From Ooceraea biroi (lineage: Eukaryota; Arthropoda; Insecta; Hymenoptera; Formicidae): a stretch of 64,000 bases of DNA. The notes beneath the pieces are model-generated. The model had not been told where the DNA came from and did not search any database. It saw only the letters and a program-made list of their open reading frames with translations. A program made the translations under genes and the position numbers. The stretch is from assembly GCF_003672135.1 (NCBI RefSeq), contig NC_039513.1:11879971-11943970 (forward strand). The letters are read 5' to 3'. This document shows, in pieces, positions 37,540-49,800 of the stretch; the first letter of the stretch is position 1, and every line of letters begins with the position of its first letter.

Positions 37540-37840
37540 GACTGGACTCGGTCTGCATTCTTATTTGCGGGGAACATGAGAATTTAAGCCAAAATTTTTT
37601 TTTTATTATTAGACTTGATTTTTCAAGAATTTTAATTGTACAAATAAGAAATGGTGTAACATCAATCCCATAAAATATGAGAGAATATGTAATGATGTAA
37701 CGTTGTAATGATAACACGTATGAAATATAGAGAACACTGAAATGTTAATTATTATTTGAAAATTTTTTTATGTACCTTTGAGTGCTTTAAATTCCCCGCA
37801 ATGACCATAAAATAATCACTATATTAATATACATATATAT
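37540..37840. other. 3' UTR of the monooxygenase and flank of the mariner
   Basis: AT-rich sequence after the stop at 37539. CATAAAATA-type strings (37670 and 37806) are the only poly(A)-like motifs. No gene was seen. Confidence 0.45.
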
Positions 37841-39104
37841 TAGGAGTGTGATTTAGTTTTGAGGGTTTTGCAACAGATGGCTGTAGTGTCAGTTTGTTCT
37901 AATAACTGTTTCCGATAACTGTTGTTTCTTACAGTGTTGACATTATCCATGACATTTAGTAGCATTATAGCAATAGATGCAATAACAGTCGTGTTTATAT
38001 CATCGTAAAAATGCAACTTTCGAAAGAGCATTTTCCACATGCGTTGCTTTTGTTTTTTAATCAAAAGAAAACTGCGGCTGACGGTTATAGAATTCTTGTG
38101 GAAACTTATGGTGATTCTGCCCCATCAATTAAGACGTGTGAATACTGGTTTAGACGCTTTAAAAGTGGTCATACTGATGTGAAGGACAAAGAACGCTCGG
38201 GACAACCAAGAAAGCTTGAAAATGCAGATTTGCAAGCATTATTGCACGAAAATCCAACACAATCCACTTCAGAACTTGCCAGAGCATTAAATGTTGATCG
38301 TACAACAGTTACCAAACATTTACATGAAATGGGAAAAATTCAGAAAGAAGGGAAATGGGTTCGACATGAATTATCGGAAAGTGCCATTGCGAACCGGTTG
38401 AACATTTGCATTTCGTTGATCGCCAGGCAAAAAAAGAAGAGTCTTTTGTCTCCGATTGTTACTGGGGATGAAAAGTGGATCTATTTTGATAATCCGAAAC
38501 GCAGAAAATCATGGGTGGATCCAGGCGAACCATCAACATCCACTCCGAGACGCAATATTCACGGTTCAAAAGTAAGGCTCTGTATTTGGTGGGATAGCGT
38601 ACTATGAGCTGTTAAATCCGCATGAGACTGTCACGGTTAATCGTTATCGACACCAATTGTACAAGTTGAAGCAAGCATTGGACCAAAAACGACCAGCAAT
38701 TGCGAGTAAACGACGGAAAGTGATTCTTCTTCGTGACAACGCTTGACCTCACGTTGCGTTATCAGTGAAACAAACACTATTAGAGCTTGAATGAGAAGTC
38801 TTACCGCACCCCGCGTATTCTCCGGACATTGCTCCATGCGATTATTATTTGTTCCGGTGGATGCAACACGCTTTAGAGGATACGCACTTTCATAATTTGG
38901 AAGAAGTGCGAAAATTCGTCGACGAATGGATCAACTGAAAAGAAGAGTGATTTTATCGTGGTGGAATCTATCTCTTGCCAGAAAGATGGGAAAAAGTTAT
39001 AGAAAACGAAGGAAAATATTTGGATTAAGGTATTCATTCATTATCATATTTAAATACATGCGTTTTTGAGCAAAAAAAACCCTCAAAACTAAATCACACC
39101 CCTA
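37841..39104 (+). mobile_element. Mariner element, about 1.26 kb, with intact terminal repeats
   Basis: Inverted terminal repeats of about 30 bases lie at 37843-37870 and 39075-39102. They read GGAGTGTGATTTAGTTTTGA at the left and, inverted, GGGGTGTGATTTAGTTTTGA at the right, with one mismatch in this part. Both are flanked by the TA duplication expected for Tc1/mariner elements. The interior is one transposase gene, now broken. Length, repeats and target site all fit the mariner family. The well-kept ends but decayed gene mean it can no longer move on its own. Confidence 0.93.
38011..39028 (+). pseudogene. Broken mariner transposase
   Basis: The first 198 codons read as a mariner transposase: an N-terminal helix-turn-helix with WFRRFKSGHTDVKDKERSGQ, then LARALNVDRTTVTKHLHEMG, the WVRHELSE motif and the first catalytic Asp in VTGDEKWIYFDN. 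The frame is lost at about 38595 and ends at a stop at 38605. Homology resumes in the next frame from about 38600, with the second Asp in LLRDNA and the third in YSPDIAPCDYYLF (the D34D spacing of mariners). That part carries in-frame TGA stops at 38744, 38792, 38936 and 38948 before the natural TAA at 39026. One frameshift and four stops make it non-functional. The spacing and motifs place it in mariner proper rather than Tc1. Confidence 0.93.
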
Positions 39105-41426
39105 ATATTAATATACATATTATATTTCTTAAATGTTATATCTATATTCGCGTGCAGTCACTTTCGAAATGCAGTATTTTATTCTTCCACATTGGGGGAA
39201 TTTGTGTGCGAGTATCTGCAAGTACTTCGTATTTCCCGCGAAGGTGGTGTCGGAGTGCACGGCTCGTGCGCGCCGCGCATGCGCAGGCAGCGCCAGCTGC
39301 GGGCAGCGGCGGCACGATGGTCGGTTAAATGCCTCGTACGCATGCATATACGAGCGACGAGCGTGAACGGTGGTGCGACGAGTGCGCCGTGTGATGTAGT
39401 CCTCGATGCTGTGCGAGCGAGTGCGTAGTAGCGTGCGTGTACGTTCTCTTTCTCTCCGTCTCTGTCACGAGCGTGCTATCGTCCGGACGACGCGGCGATG
39501 AGCGTTTCCGCGATCCGCGAGTGAATTCTTCATGCCGACGGTTATCCCGACAGATTATGCCCGCACCATCACTGGCACCATGACGGTTACGCGAGCTGGT
39601 GAACGCATCGTTGTGCAGGAAACGCAGCGTGAGTAATTCCGCCATCACCTTTTCCGCCGCCGAGAGAGAAAACGGAGAAAAAGAGCGTGATATGCATATC
39701 TATCTCTTCCTATTCTCCGTTCTCTCCGTCTCTCTTTTTTCCTCTATTTTTCTCTCTCTCTCTCTCTCCATGACAGACCTCGGCTATCCGTCGAGATCTC
39801 GCCGAATCCGCTTTTCGGAACCGTCAATCGCTCACGCGTGAACGTCTCGAGCGCGAATCCGGAGGAAAAATCGCGAAACCGCGTGCCATTGTCTCGACGC
39901 GAGGATGCATGCCTCTGCGGGCCACGTCGATGCGGGAGAACGAGGAAGAGAGAGCGATGAGAGGCAGCCGCCACCCCCCGCGCGGCATTATTTATGTTAT
40001 CGCTGCAGGCGACGAGCCGCGACATAGCTGCAACTAGAAAGTTGCACTCGATGAATCCCGACGGTTTAACTGCCCGACGGTCTTCCGCACCGTGTTCCTT
40101 TTATTCGGGGCTCGTATATGTGCGCTTGCTTCACTCCGAACGCGGAAAGTGCAGAAAAGTGCAACACCAGTACTCCGATTAGGTCTGTTCGCGATACGTA
40201 CGTACATGCACAGTACGCCTTATCGCCTCTCTCCTTCCCCCCCTCTACGGAACACGCAATTGCTTCATTTGAAATGTAGAAAGTGCAGGGAAGTGCTACT
40301 CTAAGCAAATGAATCCAGTGACGCGCGTCATATACGCGAGCGACACGCTCGCGCGCGCCGCGCACGGGTGAATGCATTCGTAAGAATGCATTCATGTCCG
40401 TGCGGCCCGCCCGTCGTGCCCCGTGCGTGCTCCTCTCTTTTTCCTCTCCGTTTTCCCTCTCTCTCTCTCTTTCTCTTTTTGATCCCCCCCCCCTGATCCT
40501 GCCCCTCGCGCGATCGCGTTCCTTTCCTCACTTTATGTAATTGCGCCCGCAGACACCTGTCCGCTGGACGCGTGCGGTGAACACTGACGCGCGTCGCGGC
40601 GCGCGACGCACTCAGCAGACGTGAAGTCGGCTCTGGCCATGATTAAATTTGCGAGGATAACGGAATCCAATGATTCATTTCATTACAGTTACGTTGCTTA
40701 TAATCCCTCTCTTCAGCGCGTTATTTTCGCACGCACGAATTTCAGCCTCGGAGCTTCTAATTTCTTAATTCCGAACTTGAAGTTTGAGATTTTAAATTGT
40801 TAAATTCCGCGGATTTGTAAGCTTCAAGTTTTAAATCCTGAATTTTAAATTTAAATATTTTAAATTGAGAATTTTTAATTTTGAATCCTGAATTTCAAGT
40901 GCCGAGCTTCAAGCTTCAAGTTTTAAGTCTTTGATTCGAAATTTGGAATTTACATTTTCGGTATATGGCGAATGTAATAAAACTGAAACGAGCAGGCTTG
41001 TTAAAAGTAAGGGAGAATGTAGAACTACGTAAAAACTGCTATCTTCTTTTCCACGTTTGTCGTTCGCCTTCTCTATCTATCTTTAAGAGATCTCTATCGA
41101 AAGAGTGAGCTAAGAGAGAATCACCATTTGTAACGCGCGTAACGTGATATATTACGCCTGTGCACGGCACTGCTTCTGAATGACGAATGTCTCCTTAATT
41201 GCGCGATGGGCTGGACGACCGTTCCGTACACGTTTGTTTTGCGTAAATCAACGCGATTAACTGCGCAAAAGATCGCGATAGCACGTAAAGTTCGGTGAAT
41301 TATAAATTTATTATTTCTCTGCCACACATTGAGCCTCAAACAATTACAAACAATGTGCATGCAAGACTCTTGTTTACAATTGCACTTTTCTTATCAGGGT
41401 TTTAAGACGAGCACAGAGACTTCAAG
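39105..41426. other. GC-rich upstream region of Magi, 5' exons and introns
   Basis: It is CpG-rich from 39.2 to 40.6 kb with several CT-rich tracts (39.65-39.77 and 40.43-40.50 kb). A perfect NRF1/Ewg-type site and a candidate coding first exon are listed separately. A run of TTTAAAATTCAAG-like words lies at 40.74-40.95 kb. Confidence 0.5.
39274..39285. promoter_or_regulatory. NRF1/Ewg-type site upstream of Magi
   Basis: CGCGCATGCGCA matches the palindromic NRF1 consensus (YGCGCATGCGCR) at all positions. It lies about 250 bases upstream of the candidate first coding exon, in a CpG-rich block, as is usual for this factor. Ewg is the insect NRF1 homolog. Binding is inferred. Confidence 0.55.
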
Positions 41427-44400
41427 ATGGCCACAAAAACTGACGACACAGCGTCCATCGATAATCCCAATGATGGTACGGTATAAAAGTAATTTATTTC
41501 TAGATGCAAAAGCAGTACTAACGCGAAAAGTATTTCCGCACGTTTCTCGTGTTAAAGGAGAGAGTTTGGATAAGGAAATATTGACAATCGGTGGGCCCGA
41601 TGGGAGAAGACTTCCACCGACATACTTGTACAACACGGGATCGGTACAGAGTACAGGGACCTCGGATCAGGAGCAAGCCATTCGAAATCGCACTCCGGCC
41701 ACGGAGGACCAGTTAGGCCCATTACCACCCAACTGGGAGAAAGCGTACACAGAAACGGGAGAAGTTTATTTTATAGAGTATGTATACAGCGTACAAACTT
41801 CTTTCTTTCAATTATCGCAACCACGAAAAGATTAAAATGTATTAATTATTAATTTCAGCCACAATACGGGCACGTCACACTGGCTGGATCCACGTCTGTC
41901 AAAATTCCAAAAGAGATCTCTGGAGGAATGCCTCGACGACGAACTACCGTACGGCTGGGAGAAGATCGACGACACCTTGTACGGCACGTACTTCATCGAC
42001 CACGTGAACCGTAGGACGCAGTACGAGAACCCGGTGCTGCAAGCGAAGCGCGCGCAACAGACCCTGCTCGAGAGGAAGAGCCCAAACTTCACGAGGAGCC
42101 CCGAGAAATTGAAGGGTCAGAGGATACGCACCACCTTGATAAAGAGTTCACGGGGCTTGGGATTCACCATTGTCGGCGGTGACGACACCGTGGAGGAATT
42201 CCTACAAATTAAGAGCGTCGTGCCAAACGGTCCAGCCTGGCTGGATGGGAAACTGCAAACCGGTAATTTCTTCTCGTAAGACAGACCGGCCGTTTCTCAG
42301 GCTGAGCGATTCCCTTCCGCTTCCGGCTCCGCCTGAAGCCCATTGTCTTTGCTTTCAGGAGACGTGCTGGTGTACGTTAACGACACCTGCGTCCTGGGTT
42401 TTACACATAACGAGATGGTGAATGTATTCAAGTCAATTGGCAGCGGCGAGACGGTGACTCTGGAAGTGTGTCGAGGTTACCCGCTGCCTTTCGACCCGAA
42501 CGATCCCAACACGGAAGTCGTGACGACGATCGCCGTTAATGCGCCAGGTAATGCGACAACGCAAGATTACGTAAGATGAAATAAACGTAAAAGAAAATTA
42601 AACGCGCTCGTTGAATTTGTCCAACAGAGGATCCCGCGGTGTACATGGATCTAAACTCGTCTCTCCAGGACAACGGACGCTTCAATTTTCTGGATTCGAC
42701 GTTCTTGCCGGTGCACGGTCTTCAAAACGGCGAGAACCTCGCCACGACGTCGGTCAACTCGATGCCCGATCTTTGCATATCGGACAAGATCAACACGATC
42801 AAACGACCGAGCAGCACGGACATTCTACTATCGGAGAACAGCGATCTGAACGACTGCAAGGACTCCCCGGTGTCTTCCAAGCCAGAGTTTCTCAGCATCG
42901 CCATCATTAAGGGGAAATCCGGATTTGGATTCACGATAGCGGACTCCGCTCATGGTCAGAAGGTTAAGAAGATCCTAGACCGTACGCGCTGCAAGAACCT
43001 GATGGAGAGCGACATCCTGGTCAACATAAACGACATCAATGTCAGGAACATGCGGCACTCGGAGGTGGTGCAAGTGCTGAAGGAGTGCCCGTGCGAGAAG
43101 GAAGCGTTGATACACGTTCAACGTACGACCACGCTGAAGCTGAAGGAGAAGAAGGAGAAGAACATGCACGACTTCTTCAGAAGCAAAACGCCGACCGCGG
43201 ACATTTACAGCACCCAGTCGAAGACCGTGATACCCAGCAGGCCGAAAACGCCGCTGATCGACACGAGGAATCGCTCCAAGTCGCCGATCACCAGCGCGGG
43301 CCGACCGAACTGGAACGAGGTGCAGCCCGAGAACGAGCTGAATCCGCTGGATAATCACTACAAATACTCGGATTACTCGCACGGAATGTATTACTCGGAC
43401 CCGTACAAAGCCAACATCACGACCAATCTGTCGGACAACTTCGCGGTGATGAATCTCGACGACGGCTCGATCAGGAACATGCCGAAACGCGGCGACTGGC
43501 CGACGAACGACAAGATGAACATCAACAACGACGTCTACTCCATCGACATCTCCCACCACGACAACATGCTCAAACAGAACGGATATCTGCATTCCGACTA
43601 CTACAAGGACGTTTATCCCGTCCAGTCGCATTCCCAGTATAACGAGGACTACAATGTCTACTCCATCGGACAGGAGCAGAACGTCGACACCGGCGAAATT
43701 TGGGATAAGCGGAAGGAGACCACCAGTTTCGAGCACGAGCAACCACATTCCAGTTCCATACCACGGTACGTACCATAGACGGTTGTTCCGCTTGTCTTTT
43801 CATAGATTCATAGTGCTGCAAACAATTTTGTAGTTCAATCGCTATCATTTTTACTTGATGGTGGCCTGAGATCAATATTGATAAATATAGTAGAATATAT
43901 ATTTAAAAGTTGTTAAATTTTGCGAATTAAATGCAGAAAAGTGAAAGATCGCTCGTTATTAAAGTTATCTTGCACGTGATGTTGACTAAAGGTATCCTCA
44001 ATACCCGAACGAATTAGTCTGCCCGATGGTGCCCGACATAGAATGGATAGAAACGCTAGTGACCCTAGTCAGGCAAGACACTGGATTTGGATTTCGGATA
44101 GTCGGCGGTACAGAGGAGGGATCTCAGGTTGGTTTTGATTATTCATACTAATCTGTACGACCGTTCTGCCAACGGTATATTTTCGTGTTCGTCATTTTCG
44201 CACGCCGGACGAAGGCAGAAGCATTAAAAATAGTACGGTCAGCAGGTCTCGGTTGGTCATATTGTCCCCGGTGGAGCGGCCGATCTCGATAGCAGGTTGA
44301 ACAGCGGTGATCTGATCATGTCCGTGGACGGAGAGAGCGTGATGAACTCTTCTCACCGTCACGTAGTGCAGTTGATGATAGCGGCGGCGCAAAACGGACG

Positions 44401-45428
44401 GGTGACCCTCGGGATACGACGTCGCATCAACACGCAGGAACATTTGCAGGAGAACCTCCAGTCGTACAGCCGGCAGATGAATATTCCCGTTCAGTCGCAC
44501 TCCCAGTATCCGTACGACGTCACCGTCACCCGAATGGAGAACGAGGGATTCGGCTTCGTGATAATCTCGTCGGTGAACAAAGCCGGCTCGACGATCGGCA
44601 GGATAATCGAGGGCTCGCCGGCCGAGAGATGCGGAAGGCTGAACGTCGGCGATCACATCCTCGCCGTCAATCATATAGATATTACGAACGTTTGCCACAA
44701 GGATATCGTGAACCTGATCAAAGATTCCGGTTACTCCGTCACTCTAACGATCGGATACCCGCTTGACGATTGCTGCAGCAGTACATCTCTTTCCCAGAAG
44801 GTACCTTCCAATCTTCTAATTGTGTGAGAAACGCAAGAGTGAGACGCAAAGAATATTCTTTCCTTTTTTTTCTCATTATTCTGCGGTGATAATCGCGTTG
44901 ATAATTCTCTTCTTCAGGATGAGCCGATAGGAGATGGAGACGGGGGTCAGTACCACGCCGTGGAGTTGAATCGGGGGACCCGGGGTTTCGGCTTCAGCAT
45001 ACGTGGCGGCCGTGAGTTTCAGAACATGCCATTATTCGTCTTGCAAATTGCTGAAAACGGTCCAGCGTCCAGCGATAATCGGCTCAGAGTGAGTAAAACA
45101 CATCTGTATCCGTTGCCAGAGATGCGAGACGTGGGTTTAAAATTTGATACTGACTAAATTTTGATGCGTTATTAGGTAATATCAATTGACTTGTTGATAT
45201 TCTGCAGTATGCATGCGCACAGTACGTAATGTTATGTGATTGGGTTTTTCCCAGGTCGGAGATCAAATAATCGAGATAAACGGCATCAACACCAAAAACA
45301 TGACGCATACAGAAGCGATTGAGATTATACGTAATGGTGGACCATCGGTTCGTCTTTTAGTACGACGTGGCTGCCAAATGCCTTCAGTGGTAGGTGCTCC
45401 TCCACATCTCTACGATATGAACATATAG
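39532..45428 (+). CDS. Magi: Magi: WW and PDZ domain scaffold protein
   Basis: Clear exons: 41504-41777, 41859-42262, 42359-42547, 42628-43765, 43992-44127, 44246-44800, 44918-45088 and 45255-45428, all in phase. They hold WW1 (LGPLPPNWEKAYTETGEVYF, then DHNTGTSHWLDP across intron), WW2 (ELPYGWEKIDDTLYGTYF, second Trp replaced by Tyr as in MAGIs) and five PDZ domains with loops GLGFTIVGG, GFGFTIADS, GFGFRIVGG, GFGFVIISS and GFGFSIRGG. There is no guanylate-kinase or PDZ0 part, as in other insect Magi proteins. The family builds junctional complexes at the cell membrane. The 5' end is unresolved. A GC-rich exon 39532-39628 (ATGCCGACGG ... CAGC|GTGAGT) ends in phase 1 and joins correctly to 41504, giving about 1,045 residues. 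An alternative ATG with ideal context at 41427 (MATKTDDTASIDNPND) is separated from 41504 by only 28 bases. Reading through from ATG 41470 is also open. Confidence 0.9.
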
Positions 45429-45791
45429 AGAATTAACCTTTTGATAATAACATATTAATCCTTTCTTAAATTATCTTAAATGAATGACATTTCCCCCCCT
45501 CCCCCCTTTTGACTAATGCTAACATTAGCACTTTATAGAAGTTTCTTTGACGATCTAAAAGACAGAGATTCAGGGTATAACATTTAGGTATTACGCTAAG
45601 TAAGAAAGACAATACAAGAAAAAAAGAATCTTGACTAGAACGCGAATTATGACTGCTGTAATAATTCAACATTAAAATGATAATCTAGGCATTTTGTATA
45701 GATATATCAATGAGAAAAATATGTTGCATTATGCCTTATAACAATTTTACACGTTTTTAAATGGAATATACTGTGTAACATTTATGAGAAT

Positions 45792-45824
<33 letters not shown>

Positions 45825-48447
45825 AAATTCATTTTTTGCAACTATTAGTATACGTTGCGTGATATTTTTCTTGTTCTTGATTAATATTAATTATAATGGA
45901 TTTAAATTACGTGGCGCAAATTTATGTAATTATTAATAATTATATAAATATCTATACATATTCCTGCTGTTTAAAGATAATATTAGATTAAATTTCACAA
46001 CACCAAATGTGATCTATTTCCGAGAACGATGATCGATGCATAGCAACTAGAAAGCGAATATTCGAGAGGGAACACACAGATGACTTTTTTTCTTGCAGCT
46101 ATCATTGCAGCTTGCAGAGATTTTAATGTAAAGACAATTCTACTTACTCATCCTAACAAAATTAGGCTGGTGCTAACATAGTATCCTTTTTTTTAAATTA
46201 ATCTAATGGCAGAGTAAACGTTACGCTAACACGTGTGATAGCTTGAAAGTATTGTGCCTTGTTGCGCGTGTTCCGTATTTAATGAAATTTATTAAGTAAA
46301 TAAACCGCAGCCTTTCGAAAGAGGGTGATTGTAAATCTTCATTGAAATTCATTGTAGAGTAATCTCACAATCGACCAAATAAGTATTCGACCAAACGATG
46401 AGGGCACCCCGCGCAGACATTTATCGAAATTACCCGAGAGGGGTGTGCCCCCCAAAAAACGTCAGAAAGTTCGATTTTCCATTTCACTGAACTGCTGCTC
46501 ATCCAAAAACAAATATTTATAGAAAGCGCTTTTGGCGAGATTGCGTTCTCATATTTCTCGAGGACTAGGCATACGAGATAAGCTGATACATTTCGTAAGA
46601 TTGAAATTTACTTTACGAAAGAAAGCAATGCTTGCCGCATTTACGCACGAAAACGCGCCCAAGCGTAAGACTGCTATGTAGTTTTTAAAGGAAAGTGGAT
46701 CCTTAATTTATACAATTGCGATGCAAGTGTAAATCTCGACTTGTAGCATGTAGAAGTGTACTGAAAAAACGACGTGAGGTGATGTGAGGAGTTAAGAGAG
46801 TGTAAAATTCTATTTGTTGAGCCAAATAGCATCGATACACGTGAAGAATCTAAGAATTTGATGTGTTACATTGCACAGAGGTGACAAACAGCTGTTTATA
46901 CGCTGTGAGGTGATACTGTAGACTGGCAATTATATACCATAAATTTATTATTCGTCTGCTCTTCTCAATAACGTTTTACGATATAGACTTTTGAAACTTT
47001 AGACTCCTGTCGTCGACAAACACCACTTTATGTATTCTTTTTAAATGGCGACGTGATTGTGGCCTTGATGATATAAAAAATATTGCACTTTTTGACATAT
47101 ACATGAAAAGATGTGAAAGAGGATATACAGCGAGTGTTTAATTTTTAAAGATTCCGTCAATGTCTCGTTTCCCCATTTTTTTTTCTAAGTATTTATTGCC
47201 ACTTATATAAAATGTATATGTATATCAGTAATTAAAATTAAGGACTCAAAGCAACCAAAGAAGCACATGCACTTACAGCCATTTCGTTTTGTGGTATAGT
47301 GATGGAAGGTCAATGTGAAAGAACTTATTGTTGTAATAGATAATTAATCAACTTCTTTCTGGATAACAACTTATTCTCTTGTCTACAATTATTAACATGA
47401 TATTTCTATATTGAGGGAATGACGAGCGAATGGAAAATATGCAGAACAAGTTTGACAGAAGCTTTTCTTATTCACTCTTCCTGTCTTTTTTCGATATTTA
47501 TATGAAAGTTACACGTTTAAAAAGAATAATGCATATATTTTTTTACTTGTAAGATAATAAGAGATAGCGGATATTATCCGGCACGATATTTGTATTAATA
47601 AGATAAGGAAAGGTACGGCGAATCTGATTGTGTATTTTTAGATCTCAGGATTGATATAAGAGTGGAAAAAGTGTTGTACGCAACATACGTGCGTGACATT
47701 CACATATACACGCGGGAATATATTCGTTTATTCATTATACATGATTGAACGAACACTGTACAAGCAGCAGCAAACGCATTTATTCGGATCACACTCGTAT
47801 CCGTTTTATATAATTATCGCGCGTTTATTTTTTATATATATATATAAAAAAAATTGTATATTGTGTAGGATACTGTAAGTTTCGTATAAATGTATATATA
47901 TTTGTTTTTTCGAGAGAATACTTGACGAGTAATGTTAATAATTTATAAGGTTACTGTAAGAAGCAATAAGCAATCATGATTCTATTGATTCGAGATTCGT
48001 TCGCCGAGAAGTTCGAGTGTTCATTCTCTACTACTCGTTTTGCCCTCTTTCTTGCCAAAGCTTCAACTATATATTTATACTTCTTATATTCTTTTTTAAT
48101 ACGCGATATATTATGGTTCAAGCCACTTTTCGAAGCAATTATAATAATTTAGGATTAATAACTGAAAAGAATGCTGGAATGTTTCTGCGTTTTCATGAAT
48201 GCTATATTGCGTCTCGAGTAGTAAAGAAGCACCAATTATTAAATATTAACTGAACTGCACATACGGAAAACTATTTTACAATTGTTTGACCGACTAATCG
48301 GACAATCATCTTCTATGAGCTTGGTATTATTATATTTATTGTAATTCTGATGTAAACCGAATTCTGTATATGTCCGTTACATCGTGAATAATTGTCGTTG
48401 AATAATCTTGGAGTAAACTGAGAAAGAAACTGATATTGTTGCTAAGA

Positions 48448-48493
<46 letters not shown>

Positions 48494-48545
48494 CTATCAA
48501 TATATTGTTGTTGAAATATACTGAGATAATAAATACTACATTAAA
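45429..48545 (+). other. Probable long 3' UTR of Magi
   Basis: After the stop at 45428 the sequence is AT-rich with no exon on either strand. Microsatellites of (AT)n lie at about 45792-45810 and 48448-48486. AATAAA motifs occur at about 46299 and 48528. A UTR reaching 48.5 kb is inferred only from the absence of another gene and the position of the last signal; an earlier end is possible. Confidence 0.4.
48448..48486. repeat. (TA)n microsatellite
   Basis: About 19 uninterrupted TA units follow AGAG and precede AAAATATACT. It is the longest simple repeat in the window. Confidence 0.9.
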
Positions 48546-49780
48546 AGACTTCAGGAAAATGTGATTTACAGTTTTTATATGTAATATTATTATTGATCAC
48601 AGAATTAATTCAACAAGTTCAAACACATAATTCTAGCTAGGATAATGTATACACCGCAGTAGACTAAAAATTATTGTAATTTCTATAATTATAAATAATT
48701 ATAATTATAAACAATGTTTCTGTAGAATGTATCTAATATATTGATGTTTTCCAGCAAAGATCAATTAATTGGAATATCATTAAATAATAATATTGTTTAA
48801 CAACGCATACATGTTTTAAATATTTATTCAAAGTTACCACGTAGAACAGATATTTGCCATGTAAATTTAATTTTAACGTGCAGCAAATTTGTGCAAGCTA
48901 AATTTGTAAATTGAAATTATGTCGGTCTAATTTAAATCCGAATATGTATTTTGTTTTATTCAAGGTACCGATACTTAGCCCTTTAAATGTGACGTCACTA
49001 TTGAAGCAGCGAATCAAACTTTTCAGTATGACATCCCAGCTATAACCTAGTTAACCTACAACTCCACCGAACGTTTCCGCATTCCGGGGCGACGTACTTT
49101 CCGAAAACGTAATAAGCCAGCAAGGTCATCACCTTATCGGTATGTTCATTCATGTGCAGTGATTTCTGAAAATTCCGCGTACGTAACCATTTCCGTTAAT
49201 TGTAATCGCGCTCGAGAACACGATCATTGGCCTAACCTGGGTTGGCAGTACTGTCAATCAATGGCGTTTGCTTTTCTCGAAACACGCGCCTTCGTCATCG
49301 ATCATTGTCGATTCCGCGTAGAATGATCTATTGCAAACAATCTGTTTTCTTCAGTAACGCTAATCGCGTAAACGACCGCTGACACGCGATTGCAACATTG
49401 CTGCGGAATCATTGACAGCGATCATACAGATGTAAGAAAAGTGTATAAAAGAAATGTGATATTCGCGATATAATTATACATAACACGTACTATATTTTTG
49501 TATTTGCTGAAGCACACGAAATTTGCATAATAGAATAATTTCGCAATAATAGCAAAAAATCCTTTCACTCTGATTCGTTGGAGAAATAATTTCGAGCGTT
49601 GGAGAAAAGCGTCGAGGTTGAAAGAGGGGAAAATCGAGGGATTCCGAGAAATCTGAAATTGCAGTTCCCCCTGGGCAGAGGTCGCGGTCGAGTTTTCCGG
49701 ATTTTTGAAAATCGCGTTGCTGCTGCAACACCTAGCGGCAGCGCGGAGAAAACTTTTTTCCGAGAATGCGTCCGTGTATC
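48546..49780. other. Spacer between Magi and the domeless promoter
   Basis: AT-rich, turning GC-rich from about 49.6 kb. No exon was found. The 62-residue frame at 49599-49787 has no motif. Confidence 0.4.
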
Positions 49781-49784
49781 GAAG

Positions 49785-49800
49785 TGACGTCAGTCGTTGA
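49785..49800 (+). promoter_or_regulatory. Candidate promoter of domeless: CRE overlapping an initiator
   Basis: The perfect palindrome TGACGTCA (49785-49792), a CRE/ATF site, runs into TCAGTCG, an arthropod-type initiator. It is at the upstream edge of a CpG-rich block of about 0.8 kb. Transcript start and link to domeless are inferred from position. Confidence 0.4.

Noticed and set aside
42975..43748. 257-residue minus-strand frame
   Set aside because: It is the antisense shadow of the large Magi exon; its Val/Arg-rich content reflects the complement of that exon.
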